Position numbers and translations under genes: made by a program | Origin: Lederbergia citrea | GTDB taxonomy: Bacteria > Bacillota > Bacilli > Bacillales > Bacillaceae_C | Assembly (NCBI RefSeq): GCF_018343525.1 | Contig: NZ_JAGYPH010000001.1 | Span: forward strand, 186,001 to 250,000 | Direction: 5' to 3' | Length of the DNA stretch: 64,000 nt | The notes under the pieces: model-generated | The model's input: the letters and a program-made list of their open reading frames with translations, nothing else | Told to the model about the DNA's origin: nothing | Database searches by the model: none | Shown: one piece after another, positions 18,751 through 28,479 of the stretch | Layout of the letters: each line of letters begins with the position of its first letter | How positions within the stretch are numbered: the first letter of the stretch is position 1

Positions 18751-18782
18751 AAACGATCATTCCTAGGAAGGGGGCAATACAT

Positions 18783-19556
18783 ATGGAACACATCACGCTT
18801 GAAAAGTACGGATACGCAGCAATTATTACAATTGATAGACCGCCAGCAAATGCGCTGTCATCAGACTTGATCCAAGAACTATCGAAGCATTTGGATGACC
18901 TTGAACATGATCAGGATATTCGTGCAATCCTTTTACATGGCGAAGGCCGATTTTTTTCTGCAGGTGCGGATATAAAAGAATTTACTAGCATTAAAAACGG
19001 CGATGATTTTTCAAAACTAGCAGTAAAAGGACAGGATGTCTTTGAAAAAATTGAGAACTTCCCTAAACCAATTGTAGCTGCTATCCACGGTGCTGCGCTC
19101 GGTGGAGGACTTGAACTCGCGATGGCATGCCATATCCGCCTCGTTAGTGAAAATGCCAAACTCGGACTTCCAGAGCTACAACTTGGATTGATACCAGGTT
19201 TTGCTGGTACCCAACGTCTCCCACGCTTAGTCGGGGCTGCAAAAGCAGCAGAGATGTTATTTACGAGCGATCCAATTTCGGGGGAAGAGGCTGTCCAACG
19301 GGGGCTTGCTAATCAAGCATTTCCCGAGGAGCAGCTTTTGGAAAAAGCAAAAGAAATGGTTTTGAAAATAGCAAAGAAAAGCCCGATTTCCATTAAAGCA
19401 GTGATAGAACTGTTAAGATTTACTAAAACGGAGCAATTTTATGAAGGTGTTAAACAGGAAGCGATAAATTTTGGTCACGTATTTGATTCTGAAGATGGCA
19501 AAGAAGGCATTCGTGCTTTCCTTGAAAAACGTAAACCAGATTTTAAAGGGAAATAA
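18783..19556 (+). CDS. fadB: Enoyl-CoA hydratase
   Basis: A 258-residue crotonase-fold enzyme that hydrates trans-2-enoyl-CoA in beta-oxidation. HGEGRFFSAGADIKEF and HGAALGGGLELAMACH form the oxyanion hole region, and the catalytic Glu is expected in GLPELQLGLIPG. ATG 18783 has AGGAAGGGGG upstream; the frame extends back into fadR but that part is not used. Length equals B. subtilis FadB. Confidence 0.94.
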   Translation: MEHITLEKYGYAAIITIDRPPANALSSDLIQELSKHLDDLEHDQDIRAILLHGEGRFFSAGADIKEFTSIKNGDDFSKLAVKGQDVFEKIENFPKPIVAAIHGAALGGGLELAMACHIRLVSENAKLGLPELQLGLIPGFAGTQRLPRLVGAAKAAEMLFTSDPISGEEAVQRGLANQAFPEEQLLEKAKEMVLKIAKKSPISIKAVIELLRFTKTEQFYEGVKQEAINFGHVFDSEDGKEGIRAFLEKRKPDFKGK

Positions 19557-19587
19557 ATATAGTTTCATATATTAGGAGGTTTGATCT

Positions 19588-20352
19588 ATGAATATCTATG
19601 TAATTATGAAAAGGACTTTTGACACAGAAGAACGTATCACAATTTCAAATGGGGAAATTAGTGAAGATGGCGCTGAATTCATTATTAATCCATATGACGA
19701 ATATGCGATAGAAGAAGCAATTCAAGTTCGCGATGAACATGGTGGTGAAGTAACCGTTGTGACAGTCGGCGGAGAAGAAGCAGAAAAGCAGCTTAGGACC
19801 GCGCTGGCGATGGGGGCGGATAAGGCAGCTTTAATAAATATTGAAGATGATGTCGATGAGAGTGACGAATTCACAATCGCCAAAATCATTGGTGAGTATT
19901 TAAACGACAAGGAGGCCGATTTAATACTTGCTGGAAACGTTGCCATTGATGGCGGTTCCGGACAAGTCGGTCCTCGCGTAGCCGACATTTTAGGCATCCC
20001 ATATGTGACAACGATTACAAAGTTTGAATTGACAGGGGATACAGTAACAGTGACAAGAGATGTAGAGGGGGATTCAGAAATCATTGAAACCTCACTGCCA
20101 CTCCTTGTTACAGCTCAGCAAGGGTTAAATGATCCACGTTATCCGTCACTTCCGGGAATAATGAAAGCAAAGAAAAAACCGTTGGAAGAACTGGAACTTG
20201 ATGATCTTGACCTTGAAGAAGACGATGTGGAAGCAAAAACAAAAACGATTGAAATATTCCTCCCGTCAGCAAAAGCGGCCGGAAGAATTCTTGAAGGTGA
20301 AATGGAAGAGCAAGTAAAAGAGCTGGCGGGCTTATTAAACAAAGTCATATAA
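19588..20352 (+). CDS. etfB: Electron transfer flavoprotein beta subunit
   Basis: A 254-residue ETF beta subunit that passes electrons from acyl-CoA dehydrogenases to the respiratory chain together with EtfA. The AMP-binding region is seen around AGNVAIDGGSGQVGPRVAD, with the recognition loop region GLNDPRYPSLPGIMKAKKK. AGGAGG precedes the ATG. It is 31 bases after fadB in the FadR operon. Confidence 0.95.
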   Translation: MNIYVIMKRTFDTEERITISNGEISEDGAEFIINPYDEYAIEEAIQVRDEHGGEVTVVTVGGEEAEKQLRTALAMGADKAALINIEDDVDESDEFTIAKIIGEYLNDKEADLILAGNVAIDGGSGQVGPRVADILGIPYVTTITKFELTGDTVTVTRDVEGDSEIIETSLPLLVTAQQGLNDPRYPSLPGIMKAKKKPLEELELDDLDLEEDDVEAKTKTIEIFLPSAKAAGRILEGEMEEQVKELAGLLNKVI

Positions 20353-20389
20353 AATCATAGATATATAGAGGAACAAGGAGGTAGCCGGG

Positions 20390-21370
20390 ATGACAAAAAA
20401 AGTACTCGTACTTGGAGAATTACGTGATGGCGCATTAAGAAATGTTTCTTTCGAGGCCATCGCTGCAGGAAAAAAGATTGCTGCTGGTGGTGAAGTAATC
20501 GCTGTTTTAATCGGGGATTCCGTAAAATCTTATAGTGAAGACTTGATCAAATATGGTGCTGATAAAGTGATTGCTATTGAGGATGAAAAGCTGAAGCATT
20601 ATACTTCAGACGGCTTTTCCCAAGCATTTTTGGCAGTTACAGAAAAGGAAAAGCCACAAGGAATCATTTTCGGCCACACAGCACTTGGTAAAGATCTTTC
20701 GCCCAAAATAGCGAGCAAATTAAATATAGGCTTAATATCAGATGTAACGGCAATCGAAGAAGAAGATGGTGAAACTGTATTTACAAGACCAATCTTCTCC
20801 GGAAAAGCATTTGAAAAGAAAATTATTTCTGAAGGAATTGTATTTGTCACCGTCAGACCTAATAATATTGACCCATTGCCAAAGGATGAAGGACGGACTG
20901 GTGAGGTAAATGGGTTAGCTGTTGAAATAAAGGATTTACGAACAATCATTAAAGAGGTAGTCAGGAAAGCAAGTGAAGGAGTAGATTTGTCCGAAGCAAA
21001 AGTGATTATTGCCGGCGGACGTGGAGTCAAAAGTTCCGAAGGTTTTGAGCCACTAAAGGAACTTGCCGACGTGCTTGGAGGTGCTGTCGGTGCATCGCGT
21101 GGAGCATGTGATGCCGATTACTGCGACTATTCGCTGCAAATTGGGCAAACTGGTAAAGTAGTTACACCTGATTTATATATCGCATGCGGCATATCTGGAG
21201 CCATACAACACATGGCCGGAATGTCCAACTCTAAAGTGATCGTCGCCATTAACAAAGATCCTGAAGCAAATATTTTTAATGTGGCTGACTATGGAATTGT
21301 TGGTGACCTTTTCGAAGTAGTCCCACTCTTGACAGATGAATTCCGGAAATTGAAGGTATCTTCCGATTGA
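20390..21370 (+). CDS. etfA: Electron transfer flavoprotein alpha subunit
   Basis: 326 residues, as usual for the family. The C-terminal FAD-binding domain shows GGRGVKSSEGF, GGAVGASRGACDADY, IGQTGKVVTPDLYIACGISG and MSNSKVIVAINKDPEANIF, all of which contact FAD. The motif normally reads ASRAAVDAG; here it is ASRGACDAD, a mild variation. It forms the heterodimer with EtfB and ends the fad operon. Confidence 0.95.
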   Translation: MTKKVLVLGELRDGALRNVSFEAIAAGKKIAAGGEVIAVLIGDSVKSYSEDLIKYGADKVIAIEDEKLKHYTSDGFSQAFLAVTEKEKPQGIIFGHTALGKDLSPKIASKLNIGLISDVTAIEEEDGETVFTRPIFSGKAFEKKIISEGIVFVTVRPNNIDPLPKDEGRTGEVNGLAVEIKDLRTIIKEVVRKASEGVDLSEAKVIIAGGRGVKSSEGFEPLKELADVLGGAVGASRGACDADYCDYSLQIGQTGKVVTPDLYIACGISGAIQHMAGMSNSKVIVAINKDPEANIFNVADYGIVGDLFEVVPLLTDEFRKLKVSSD

Positions 21371-21491
21371 AAGATGTGTAAAACCAGCCTTTGCGGATAT
21401 ATTATGACTGATAAGCAAATAGTTAGCGTGTTTTAAGACCGAATGGTATACTGGCGTTAGCTTCGAATTGTATATTTAGGAGGTAATGTAA

Positions 21492-21806
21492 ATGGCTATT
21501 ACACATGCAACTGACCAAAACTTTGCTGCTGAAACAGGCGAAGGCGTAGTATTGGTAGACTTTTGGGCTCCGTGGTGCGGACCGTGTAAAATGATTGCTC
21601 CCGTTCTCGAAGAGCTTGACGCTGAATTGGGCGAAAAAGCAAAAATCGTAAAGGTAGACGTGGACGATAATCAAGAAACCGCGAGCCAATACGGAATCAT
21701 GAGTATTCCAACGCTTGTTGTCTTCAAAGACGGCGAAGTAGTCGATAAAGCAGTCGGCTTCCAACCAAAAGAAGCACTTGCTGAACTTCTTCAAAAACAT
21801 ATGTAA
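21492..21806 (+). CDS. trxA: Thioredoxin
   Basis: A 104-residue thioredoxin with the redox motif WCGPC (Cys29, Cys32) and the cis-Pro in SIPTLVVF. It reduces disulfides in the cytoplasm. AGGAGG lies upstream of the ATG. A possible -10 TATACT is at 21447-21452 with only a poor -35, so the promoter is not assigned. The gene is flanked by etfA and uvrC as in B. subtilis. Confidence 0.97.
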   Translation: MAITHATDQNFAAETGEGVVLVDFWAPWCGPCKMIAPVLEELDAELGEKAKIVKVDVDDNQETASQYGIMSIPTLVVFKDGEVVDKAVGFQPKEALAELLQKHM

Positions 21807-21829
21807 TACAAAGGCTTAGGGCCTTACAC

Positions 21830-21860
21830 AAATTCCGGGCTTGAGCCCGGAATTTTTTTA
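21830..21860 (+). terminator. Terminator of trxA
   Basis: AATTCCGGGC and GCCCGGAATT form a perfect 10-bp stem with a TTGA loop and seven T. Confidence 0.9.
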
Positions 21861-21906
21861 ATGGATGAGTCCCTGTGGGGCCACTGCCCCAAAAGGAGTG
21901 AATAAT

Positions 21907-23679
21907 ATGAATGATCGAATCAGACATAAACTCGAAATTTTGCCTGACCAGCCGGGCTGCTACTTAATGAAGGATCGGCAAGGCACCATCATCTATGTTG
22001 GGAAAGCGAAGGTCCTAAAAAATCGAGTCCGCTCTTATTTTTCGGGATCTCACGATGCTAAAACCCAGCGGCTTGTCAGTGAAATAGAAGACTTCGAATA
22101 CATCGTGACTTCATCAGATATTGAAGCACTTATACTTGAAATGAACTTGATTAAAAAACATGATCCGAAATATAACGTCATGCTCAAGGACGATAAGAGC
22201 TATCCATATATTAAACTTACTCACGAGCGCCACCCAAAGTTAATCATTACCCGCAAAGTGAAAAAAGATAAAGGGAAATACTTTGGCCCGTATCCAAATG
22301 CGCAATCAGCAAATGAAACAAAAAAGCTTCTAGATCGACTTTATCCGCTTAGAAAATGCCAAACGCTTCCTGACAGGGTTTGCCTTTATTATCATCTTGG
22401 CCAATGCTTGGCACCGTGTGTAAATGAAGTAGAGCCAGAAACATACAAACAGATGACCGATGAAATTACCCGATTTTTAAATGGTGGCTACACGACGATA
22501 AAGGAAGATTTGCAGAAAAAAATGCTGGAAGCCGCGGAGAATCTTGAATTCGAACGTGCCCAAGAATATCGAGATCAAATGGCACATATCGAAGCAACGA
22601 TGGAAAAACAGAAAATGATGTCTTCTGATTTCACTGACCGAGACGTTTTTGGGTATTCTCTCGATAAAGGCTGGATGTGTGTCCAAGTATTTTTTATCCG
22701 GCAAGGGAAATTGATCGAGCGTGATGTTTCTCTTTTCCCGGTGTACCGTGAGCAGGAAGAGGAATTTCTTACTTTTTTGGGTCAATTCTATTCACAGCCC
22801 AACCACTTTAAACCGAAGGAAATTTTAATTCCTGAATCGGCCGATGAAATTTTGGCCGAGCAATTATTAAATGTGAAAGTTCTTAAGCCAAAGAAAGGCC
22901 AAAAAAAAGAACTTGTTAAACTTGCTAGTAAAAATGCGAAAATTGCCTTGGAGGAGAAATTCGGATTAATTGAACGGGATGAGGAACGTACCATTCATGC
23001 CATTGATAAACTTGGCACTGCCATGGGGATTTATACCCCTTACCGAATTGAAGCCTTTGATAATTCCAATATACAAGGTGCGGATCCTGTGTCTGCTCTT
23101 GTTGTATTTATTGACGGAAAACCTGAGAAAAGAGAATATCGTAAATACAAAATAAAGACTGTAATAGGACCTGATGACTATGAATCAATGCGAGAGGTAG
23201 TAAGAAGAAGATACACAAGAGTTCTTCGTGATCAACTTCCCTTGCCCGATCTCATCCTCATTGACGGAGGTAAAGGTCAAATCGACGCAGTAAAAGATAT
23301 TTTGGAAAATGAACTTGGAATGGAAATACCGGTGGCAGGGCTTGCGAAGGATGAAAAGCATAGGACTTCGCAACTATTATATGGAACTCCGCTGGAAATT
23401 GTACCGCTTGAACGTCATAGCCAAGAATTTTACTTGCTGCAAAGAATTCAAGATGAAGTCCATCGTTTTGCGATTACTTTCCACCGTCAATTACGCGGGA
23501 AATCTGCCTTCCAATCAGCACTTGATGATATTCAAGGAATTGGTCCCGTTCGGAAAAAAATGTTGCTACGCCACTTCGGTTCTTTGAAAAAAATGAAAGA
23601 AGCAAGCGTGGAAGAATTTATTGAATTGGGAATTCCGAAGAATATCGCACCTTTGCTGAAAGAAAATTTAGAAAAGTAA
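21907..23679 (+). CDS. uvrC: Excinuclease ABC subunit C
   Basis: A 590-residue endonuclease that makes both incisions in nucleotide excision repair. It has the GIY-YIG nuclease domain (about 12-95, with [20 protein letters not shown]), a UVR motif that binds UvrB (about 195-230), the RNase H-like nuclease domain with [17 protein letters not shown] and [10 protein letters not shown], and C-terminal HhH motifs ([17 protein letters not shown]). ATG 21907 follows AAAAGGAG; the 14 codons upstream in frame lie in the trxA terminator region. Confidence 0.96.
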   Translation: MNDRIRHKLEILPDQPGCYLMKDRQGTIIYVGKAKVLKNRVRSYFSGSHDAKTQRLVSEIEDFEYIVTSSDIEALILEMNLIKKHDPKYNVMLKDDKSYPYIKLTHERHPKLIITRKVKKDKGKYFGPYPNAQSANETKKLLDRLYPLRKCQTLPDRVCLYYHLGQCLAPCVNEVEPETYKQMTDEITRFLNGGYTTIKEDLQKKMLEAAENLEFERAQEYRDQMAHIEATMEKQKMMSSDFTDRDVFGYSLDKGWMCVQVFFIRQGKLIERDVSLFPVYREQEEEFLTFLGQFYSQPNHFKPKEILIPESADEILAEQLLNVKVLKPKKGQKKELVKLASKNAKIALEEKFGLIERDEERTIHAIDKLGTAMGIYTPYRIEAFDNSNIQGADPVSALVVFIDGKPEKREYRKYKIKTVIGPDDYESMREVVRRRYTRVLRDQLPLPDLILIDGGKGQIDAVKDILENELGMEIPVAGLAKDEKHRTSQLLYGTPLEIVPLERHSQEFYLLQRIQDEVHRFAITFHRQLRGKSAFQSALDDIQGIGPVRKKMLLRHFGSLKKMKEASVEEFIELGIPKNIAPLLKENLEK

Positions 23680-23681
23680 AG

Positions 23682-23710
23682 TTGTGTATTTTATTTACAG
23701 ATGCTATAAT
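23682..23710 (+). promoter_or_regulatory. SigA promoter of lysC
   Basis: TTGTGT (23682-23687), 17-base spacer, TATAAT (23705-23710), about 20 bases upstream of the riboswitch. Confidence 0.7.
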
Positions 23711-23730
23711 GATTGAAATTTAATAAAAAC

Positions 23731-23977
23731 GATAGAGGTGCAAACCATCAATAGTAAAAATCTGGAGAAGAAGGGCTTCAATGACAGATTTCGAAAGGGA
23801 AGGTTTGCCGAAGTGGAAAAAGGGGCCCCTTCCTATTTTTCGCTGGTCCTGAGTTTAAGAAATGCAGGATTGTCAAAACGGAGCAATGCCGTTTTGGAGA
23901 GCTATCTCATGTTGTGATCATTATTTTATTTATGCGCGTTTCACAAGCAATGGGATTATACTCTCATTGCTTTTTTT
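23731..23977 (+). ncRNA. Lysine riboswitch (L box) with terminator
   Basis: GATAGAGGTGCAAACCAT opens the aptamer, which also has the conserved GAAAGGGAAGGTTTGCCGAAGTGG and GGAGAGCTATC blocks; P1 pairs GATAG (23731-23735) with CTATC (23902-23906). The expression platform is a terminator with AAGCAATG pairing CATTGCTT and seven T (23945-23977). Lysine binding should cause premature termination and lower aspartokinase synthesis, as known for B. subtilis lysC. It explains most of the 325-base gap before lysC. Confidence 0.95.
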
Positions 23978-24004
23978 ATTATTAACGAGAAAGAAGGCAG
24001 GATA

Positions 24005-25243
24005 ATGGGAACGATTGTCATCAAGTTTGGAGGCTCTTCACTTAGTACCACAGACAAAATTAAGCAGGCAGCGTGCCGTATCGCGGATTATAAGAAAAAG
24101 GGAAAAGAAGTAGTAGTCGTTGTTTCGGCAATGGGCAAAACAACCGACCAACTGCTCCAGCTTGCGGGAGAGATTACAGAAAATCCTGCGAAAAGGGAAA
24201 TGGATATGCTTTTGACAACAGGCGAACAAGTTTCAATTTCGCTATTATCCATGGCTCTTACCGAGATGGGCGTACCTGCCGTTTCATTTACAGGGTGGCA
24301 GGCAGGTATCGTAACGGAAAAAGTTCATTCTAATGCAAGAATTATTGATGTAAAAACAAACCATATTGAAGAAAAACTGGCTGAAGGCAAGATTATTGTG
24401 GCGGCAGGTTTCCAAGGTGTCACGGAGGACGGGGAAATTACAACGCTTGGCAGAGGTGGATCGGATACAACTGCTGTAGCACTGGCAGCCGCAATCGGAG
24501 CGGAGAGATGCCTAATTTGTACAGATGTGACGGGCGTATTCACTTCTGACCCAAGGTATGTTCCGAAAGCTAGGAAGCTTCCGTCTATTTCATATGATGA
24601 GATGCTGGAGCTTGCTAATCTTGGTGCAGGTGTATTACATCCGCGAGCAGTAGAGTTTGCAAAAAACCACCAAGTTTCCCTTGAAGTTCGATCCAGCACT
24701 GAAAATGAAGATGGCACAGTTATTGAGGAGGAAGTATCTATGGAAAAAAATCTTGTTGTTCGAGGCGTAGCTTTTGAAAAAGACATCACTAGGCTAACAG
24801 TATTTGGCTTGAAAAATGAATTAACTGGATTGTCCTCAATCTTTTCTGTACTTGCGAAAAATCAAATAGATGTTGATATTATTATCCAAAGTCAAACGGA
24901 TGGTAATAAAACAAATTTATCTTTTTCCATCAAAAATAAAGATCGTCAAGCAGCTGTAAATGTTCTAGAAAGCCAAAAAGAAACGATCGGATTTGAGAAC
25001 ATTGAATGTGAAGCAGGCCTTGCGAAAGTTTCCATCGTCGGTTCTGGCATGGTATCCAACCCTGGTGTCGCAGCACAAATGTTCCAAGTCCTTGCAGATG
25101 AAAATATTCAAATTAAAATGGTAAGTACATCAGAAATAAAAGTTTCCGCAGTTATTGCGGGGGATAATATGATTTCTGCTGCTCAAATCCTCCATGATAC
25201 ATTTAATTTGGGAACTGTAGTCGAAAAAGAAAAAATACAGTAA
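24005..25243 (+). CDS. lysC: Aspartokinase II (lysine-sensitive)
   Basis: A 412-residue enzyme that phosphorylates aspartate, the first step to lysine, threonine, methionine and diaminopimelate. The kinase domain begins [12 protein letters not shown] and holds FTGWQAGI and [15 protein letters not shown]; two ACT domains follow (from about 265) for lysine feedback. In-frame ATG 24740 (codon 246) has its own GAGGAGG eight bases upstream and should start the small beta subunit, exactly as known at Met246 in B. subtilis LysC. Transcription is under the lysine riboswitch. Confidence 0.95.
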   Translation: MGTIVIKFGGSSLSTTDKIKQAACRIADYKKKGKEVVVVVSAMGKTTDQLLQLAGEITENPAKREMDMLLTTGEQVSISLLSMALTEMGVPAVSFTGWQAGIVTEKVHSNARIIDVKTNHIEEKLAEGKIIVAAGFQGVTEDGEITTLGRGGSDTTAVALAAAIGAERCLICTDVTGVFTSDPRYVPKARKLPSISYDEMLELANLGAGVLHPRAVEFAKNHQVSLEVRSSTENEDGTVIEEEVSMEKNLVVRGVAFEKDITRLTVFGLKNELTGLSSIFSVLAKNQIDVDIIIQSQTDGNKTNLSFSIKNKDRQAAVNVLESQKETIGFENIECEAGLAKVSIVGSGMVSNPGVAAQMFQVLADENIQIKMVSTSEIKVSAVIAGDNMISAAQILHDTFNLGTVVEKEKIQ

Positions 25244-25245
25244 TA

Positions 25246-25289
25246 AAAAAATGAGCCCCGCTTCACAAGTTGAAGCAGGCTCATTTTTT
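25246..25289. terminator. Bidirectional terminator between lysC and yslB
   Basis: ATGAGCC(CC)GCTTCA pairs with TGAAGC(A)GGCTCAT, with A and T runs on the two sides. Confidence 0.85.
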
Positions 25290-25752
25290 AATCGCTGATT
25301 CGATCTCTTTTATCCCAGCGCACGGTTATTACCACTTTATTTTTCTTTTTATTTACTTCATCATAGGCTTCTGTAACAGTTTGTTTTTGCGATTGGATCT
25401 GCTCTGCGATAAAGCCCGCTTCAAGTCGAAAGCAAGGATCCGATAGCATATGGAAACGTCTTAATACCATTTTTCCGGATAATTCAATCTTTAATTCATT
25501 TTTACTTTCTTCCAAAAGCAGCATTTTACCCCATCCTGCTTCCTCAAAGAAAGAATTGATTTCTTCTAATGAAAGAAGCGGAAATTTGCGTGCAAGATGT
25601 TTTCCTGCCCAATAGGAGATTTCGGCCGTATCCTTCCCGAGAAGACCGGGAATAAGAATGTCCCGCAGCAATTCATATCCGAAGACTGGGACGGTTTCGG
25701 TGACTTCTGGTTCAGACGGATGATGAAGTTCTTGATTCAATGAAGATTTCAA
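25288..25752 (-). CDS. yslB: YslB family protein (DUF2507)
   Basis: A 154-residue cytoplasmic protein of the DUF2507/YslB family, recognisable from FGYELLRDILIPGLLGKD, YWAGKHLARKFPL and the C-terminal FRLEAGFIAEQIQ. The fold resembles NO- or hydrocarbon-binding V4R-like domains; the function is not established. It sits between lysC and sdhC, as in B. subtilis, reading towards lysC. Confidence 0.87.
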   Translation of the reverse strand: MKSSLNQELHHPSEPEVTETVPVFGYELLRDILIPGLLGKDTAEISYWAGKHLARKFPLLSLEEINSFFEEAGWGKMLLLEESKNELKIELSGKMVLRRFHMLSDPCFRLEAGFIAEQIQSQKQTVTEAYDEVNKKKNKVVITVRWDKRDRISD

Positions 25753-25781
25753 TCTTATTTCCCCTCTTTCTGTATGCCCCT

Positions 25782-25810
25782 ATTATATACAAAAAGTAAC
25801 CGATTTTGAA
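25782..25810 (-). promoter_or_regulatory. Candidate SigA promoter of yslB
   Basis: On the minus strand TTCAAA (25805-25810), 17-base spacer, TATAAT (25782-25787), about 30 bases before the yslB start. Confidence 0.6.
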
Positions 25811-26024
25811 AAAAACATTTAGTCTTTTACACGAATTACTATATACGTTACACAATTTTGTCAGAACTAAAAGATGAAACCGTTGCCTTGACGCGTTCCA
25901 AAGTGGGGAGTAGAATGTATATGTCACATAATTGTTATAAAAAAATTTGTGTTGTTCGACATATTGGCAATTCCGATCACATTTTGTCTGCAGCACGAAA
26001 GCTTAAACTTAAGGGGGGTAAATT

Positions 26025-26657
26025 GTGGCGGTGAAAAATGAGTTTTATTGGCGCAGGCTGCACTCGTTACTAGGTGTCATTCCGGTGGGCCTTTTCGTGG
26101 TGCAACACTTAATAATCAACCACTTTGCAACGCGCGGTGAAGAAGCATTTAATAATGCCTCAAGTTTTATGGCAAATCTTCCGTTTGTCATTTTCCTAGA
26201 ATTTGCAGTAATTTACATACCAATTTTATTTCACGGAATTCTTGGGATTTATATCGCATTCGTTGCAAACAACAATCCAACTCGACTCAGTTATTTTCGA
26301 AATTGGATGTTTACGATTCAACGGATTACGGGAGTGCTTTTGCTAATTTTTATTGCTTGGCACGTATGGGAAACGCGAATTCAAAAGGCGTTTTTCGGAG
26401 TTGAAGTAAATTTTGAAATGATGGAGAATATTTTATCGAATCCAGTAGTGCTGATCTTATATATAATTGGTATTCTTTCAGCTACATTCCATCTTTCTAA
26501 CGGTCTTTGGTCATTCTTGGTTAGATGGGGTATTACTCAATCTCCAAGCTCCCAGCGTATTTCATCTTGGGTAATGGGAGGGGTATTCGTAGTAATTTCA
26601 ATCATTGGTGTCCGTGCGGCACTTGCGTTCGTATACCCTGAGCTTTTCGTCGGTTAA
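26025..26657 (+). CDS. sdhC: Succinate dehydrogenase cytochrome b558 subunit
   Basis: A 210-residue membrane anchor with five membrane helices that carries two haems b and delivers electrons from SdhAB to menaquinone. His residues in RRLHSLLGVIPVG, VVQHLIINHFA, PILFHGILGIYIAF, IAWHVWETRI and TFHLSNGLW are the expected haem and structural ligands. GTG 26025 follows AAGGGGGG. It begins the sdhCAB operon. Confidence 0.95.
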   Translation: MAVKNEFYWRRLHSLLGVIPVGLFVVQHLIINHFATRGEEAFNNASSFMANLPFVIFLEFAVIYIPILFHGILGIYIAFVANNNPTRLSYFRNWMFTIQRITGVLLLIFIAWHVWETRIQKAFFGVEVNFEMMENILSNPVVLILYIIGILSATFHLSNGLWSFLVRWGITQSPSSQRISSWVMGGVFVVISIIGVRAALAFVYPELFVG

Positions 26658-26716
26658 TTTGATGAAAAATTTGAGCAATTGATTGAACAACGGTGAAAAA
26701 AGGAGTGACTCACGCG

Positions 26717-28477
26717 ATGAGCAAAGGGAAAATCATCGTGGTCGGTGGTGGGTTAGCCGGCTTGATGGCAACGATTAAAATTGCGGAAGAAGGGAATCAA
26801 GTTGATCTCTTCTCGCTCGTACCAGTAAAACGTTCCCACTCTGTCTGTGCACAGGGCGGAATTAACGGTGCGGTAAATACAAAAGGAGAAGGGGATTCAC
26901 CTCTCATCCATTTTGACGATACAGTTTATGGTGGAGACTTTTTAGCTAATCAGCCTCCAGTTAAGGCAATGTGTGAAGCGGCACCGGGGATTATCAACTT
27001 ACTCGACCGAATGGGTGTTATGTTCAATAGGACTCCTGAAGGTTTGCTTGATTTCCGTCGCTTTGGTGGTACACAGCATCACCGTACAGCATTTGCAGGT
27101 GCTACAACTGGCCAACAATTATTATATGCATTGGACGAGCAGGTTCGCCGTCATGAAGTAGCTGGCCTTGTAAACAAATATGAGGGCTGGGATTTCCTTG
27201 GAATTATTAAAGACGATGAAGGTGTTTGTCGAGGCATCGTCGCTCAAAACATGACTTCAATGGAGATTCAATCTTTCCCAGCAGATGCGGTCATTATGGC
27301 TACAGGTGGACCAGGAATCATTTTTGGAAAGTCAACCAACTCTGTTATCAATACAGGTTCAGCAGCATCCATCGTCTATCAGCAAGGAGCAGCATATGCA
27401 AATGGTGAGTTTATCCAGATCCATCCAACTGCTATCCCTGGTGATGACAAACTTCGCTTAATGAGTGAATCGGCTCGTGGTGAAGGTGGACGTGTTTGGA
27501 CGTATAAAGATGGAAAGCCTTGGTATTTCCTAGAAGAAAAATATCCTGCATACGGAAACCTCGTACCACGTGATATTGCTACACGGGAAATTTTTGATGT
27601 ATGTGTGAATATGAAGCTTGGTATTAATGGTGAAAACATGGTCTATCTTGACCTTTCTCATAAAGATCCGCATGAGCTTGATGTAAAACTTGGCGGTATC
27701 ATTGAGATTTATGAGAAATTCACTGGCGATGACCCGCGTAAGGTACCGATGAAAATTTTCCCTGCTGTCCACTATTCGATGGGCGGACTTTGGGTCGATT
27801 ATGAGCAGCACACAAATATTCCAGGACTATTTGCGGCAGGTGAGTGTGATTACTCGCAGCATGGTGCAAACCGTCTTGGTGCTAACTCTCTCTTATCTGC
27901 AATTTATGGAGGAATGGTTGCTGGTCCTGAAGCAGTCAAATATACAAGCGGATTGGAAAGAGGCGTTGATGCTTTACCATCTTCTTTATTTGATGCGGCA
28001 GCTAAACAGGAAGAGGACAAATGGGCAGATATATTGTCATTAAATGGCACTGAAAATGCGTATGTCCTTCATAAAGAATTAGGCGAGTGGATGACAAATA
28101 ACGTAACAGTTGTTCGCTACAACGATAAATTGCAAGAAACAGACGATAAGATTGTCGAATTGATGGAACGATATAAAAACATCAATATTAATGATACAAC
28201 GAACTGGAGTAACCAAGGTGCTCTATTCACTAGACAATTGTGGCATATGCTTCAGCTTTCACGGGTGATTACGATTGGTGCGTTAAATCGTGACGAGAGT
28301 CGAGGAGCACACTATAAGCCTGATTTCCCAGAACGTAATGATGAAAAGTTCCTGAAAACAACGATGGCAACATATAATCCGAGCACGAATTCTCCGGAAT
28401 TCAGTTATGAAGACGTTGATGTCTCACTTATTAAGCCTCGTAAACGTGACTATTCCAAACAGAAAGAGGTGAAATAG
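26717..28477 (+). CDS. sdhA: Succinate dehydrogenase flavoprotein subunit
   Basis: A 586-residue flavoprotein, the same length as B. subtilis SdhA. The FAD dinucleotide fold GGGLAGLMATIK is at the N-terminus, covalent FAD attachment is in HSVCAQGGINGAV, and catalytic residues lie in FGGTQHHRTAF, HPTAIPGDDKLRLMSESARGE and HYSMGGLWVDY. ATG 26717 has AAAGGAG upstream; GTG 26693 is part of the leader. It oxidises succinate to fumarate in the TCA cycle. Confidence 0.96.
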   Translation: MSKGKIIVVGGGLAGLMATIKIAEEGNQVDLFSLVPVKRSHSVCAQGGINGAVNTKGEGDSPLIHFDDTVYGGDFLANQPPVKAMCEAAPGIINLLDRMGVMFNRTPEGLLDFRRFGGTQHHRTAFAGATTGQQLLYALDEQVRRHEVAGLVNKYEGWDFLGIIKDDEGVCRGIVAQNMTSMEIQSFPADAVIMATGGPGIIFGKSTNSVINTGSAASIVYQQGAAYANGEFIQIHPTAIPGDDKLRLMSESARGEGGRVWTYKDGKPWYFLEEKYPAYGNLVPRDIATREIFDVCVNMKLGINGENMVYLDLSHKDPHELDVKLGGIIEIYEKFTGDDPRKVPMKIFPAVHYSMGGLWVDYEQHTNIPGLFAAGECDYSQHGANRLGANSLLSAIYGGMVAGPEAVKYTSGLERGVDALPSSLFDAAAKQEEDKWADILSLNGTENAYVLHKELGEWMTNNVTVVRYNDKLQETDDKIVELMERYKNININDTTNWSNQGALFTRQLWHMLQLSRVITIGALNRDESRGAHYKPDFPERNDEKFLKTTMATYNPSTNSPEFSYEDVDVSLIKPRKRDYSKQKEVK

Positions 28478-28479
28478 GA

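Noticed and set aside
18732..18782. Upstream extension of FadB
   Set aside because: It overlaps the end of fadR; ATG 18783 has a strong ribosome binding site and gives the family length.
21421..21475. SigB-type promoter of trxA
   Set aside because: GTTTTA and GGTATA occur but only ten bases apart, too short for a SigB promoter; left unassigned.
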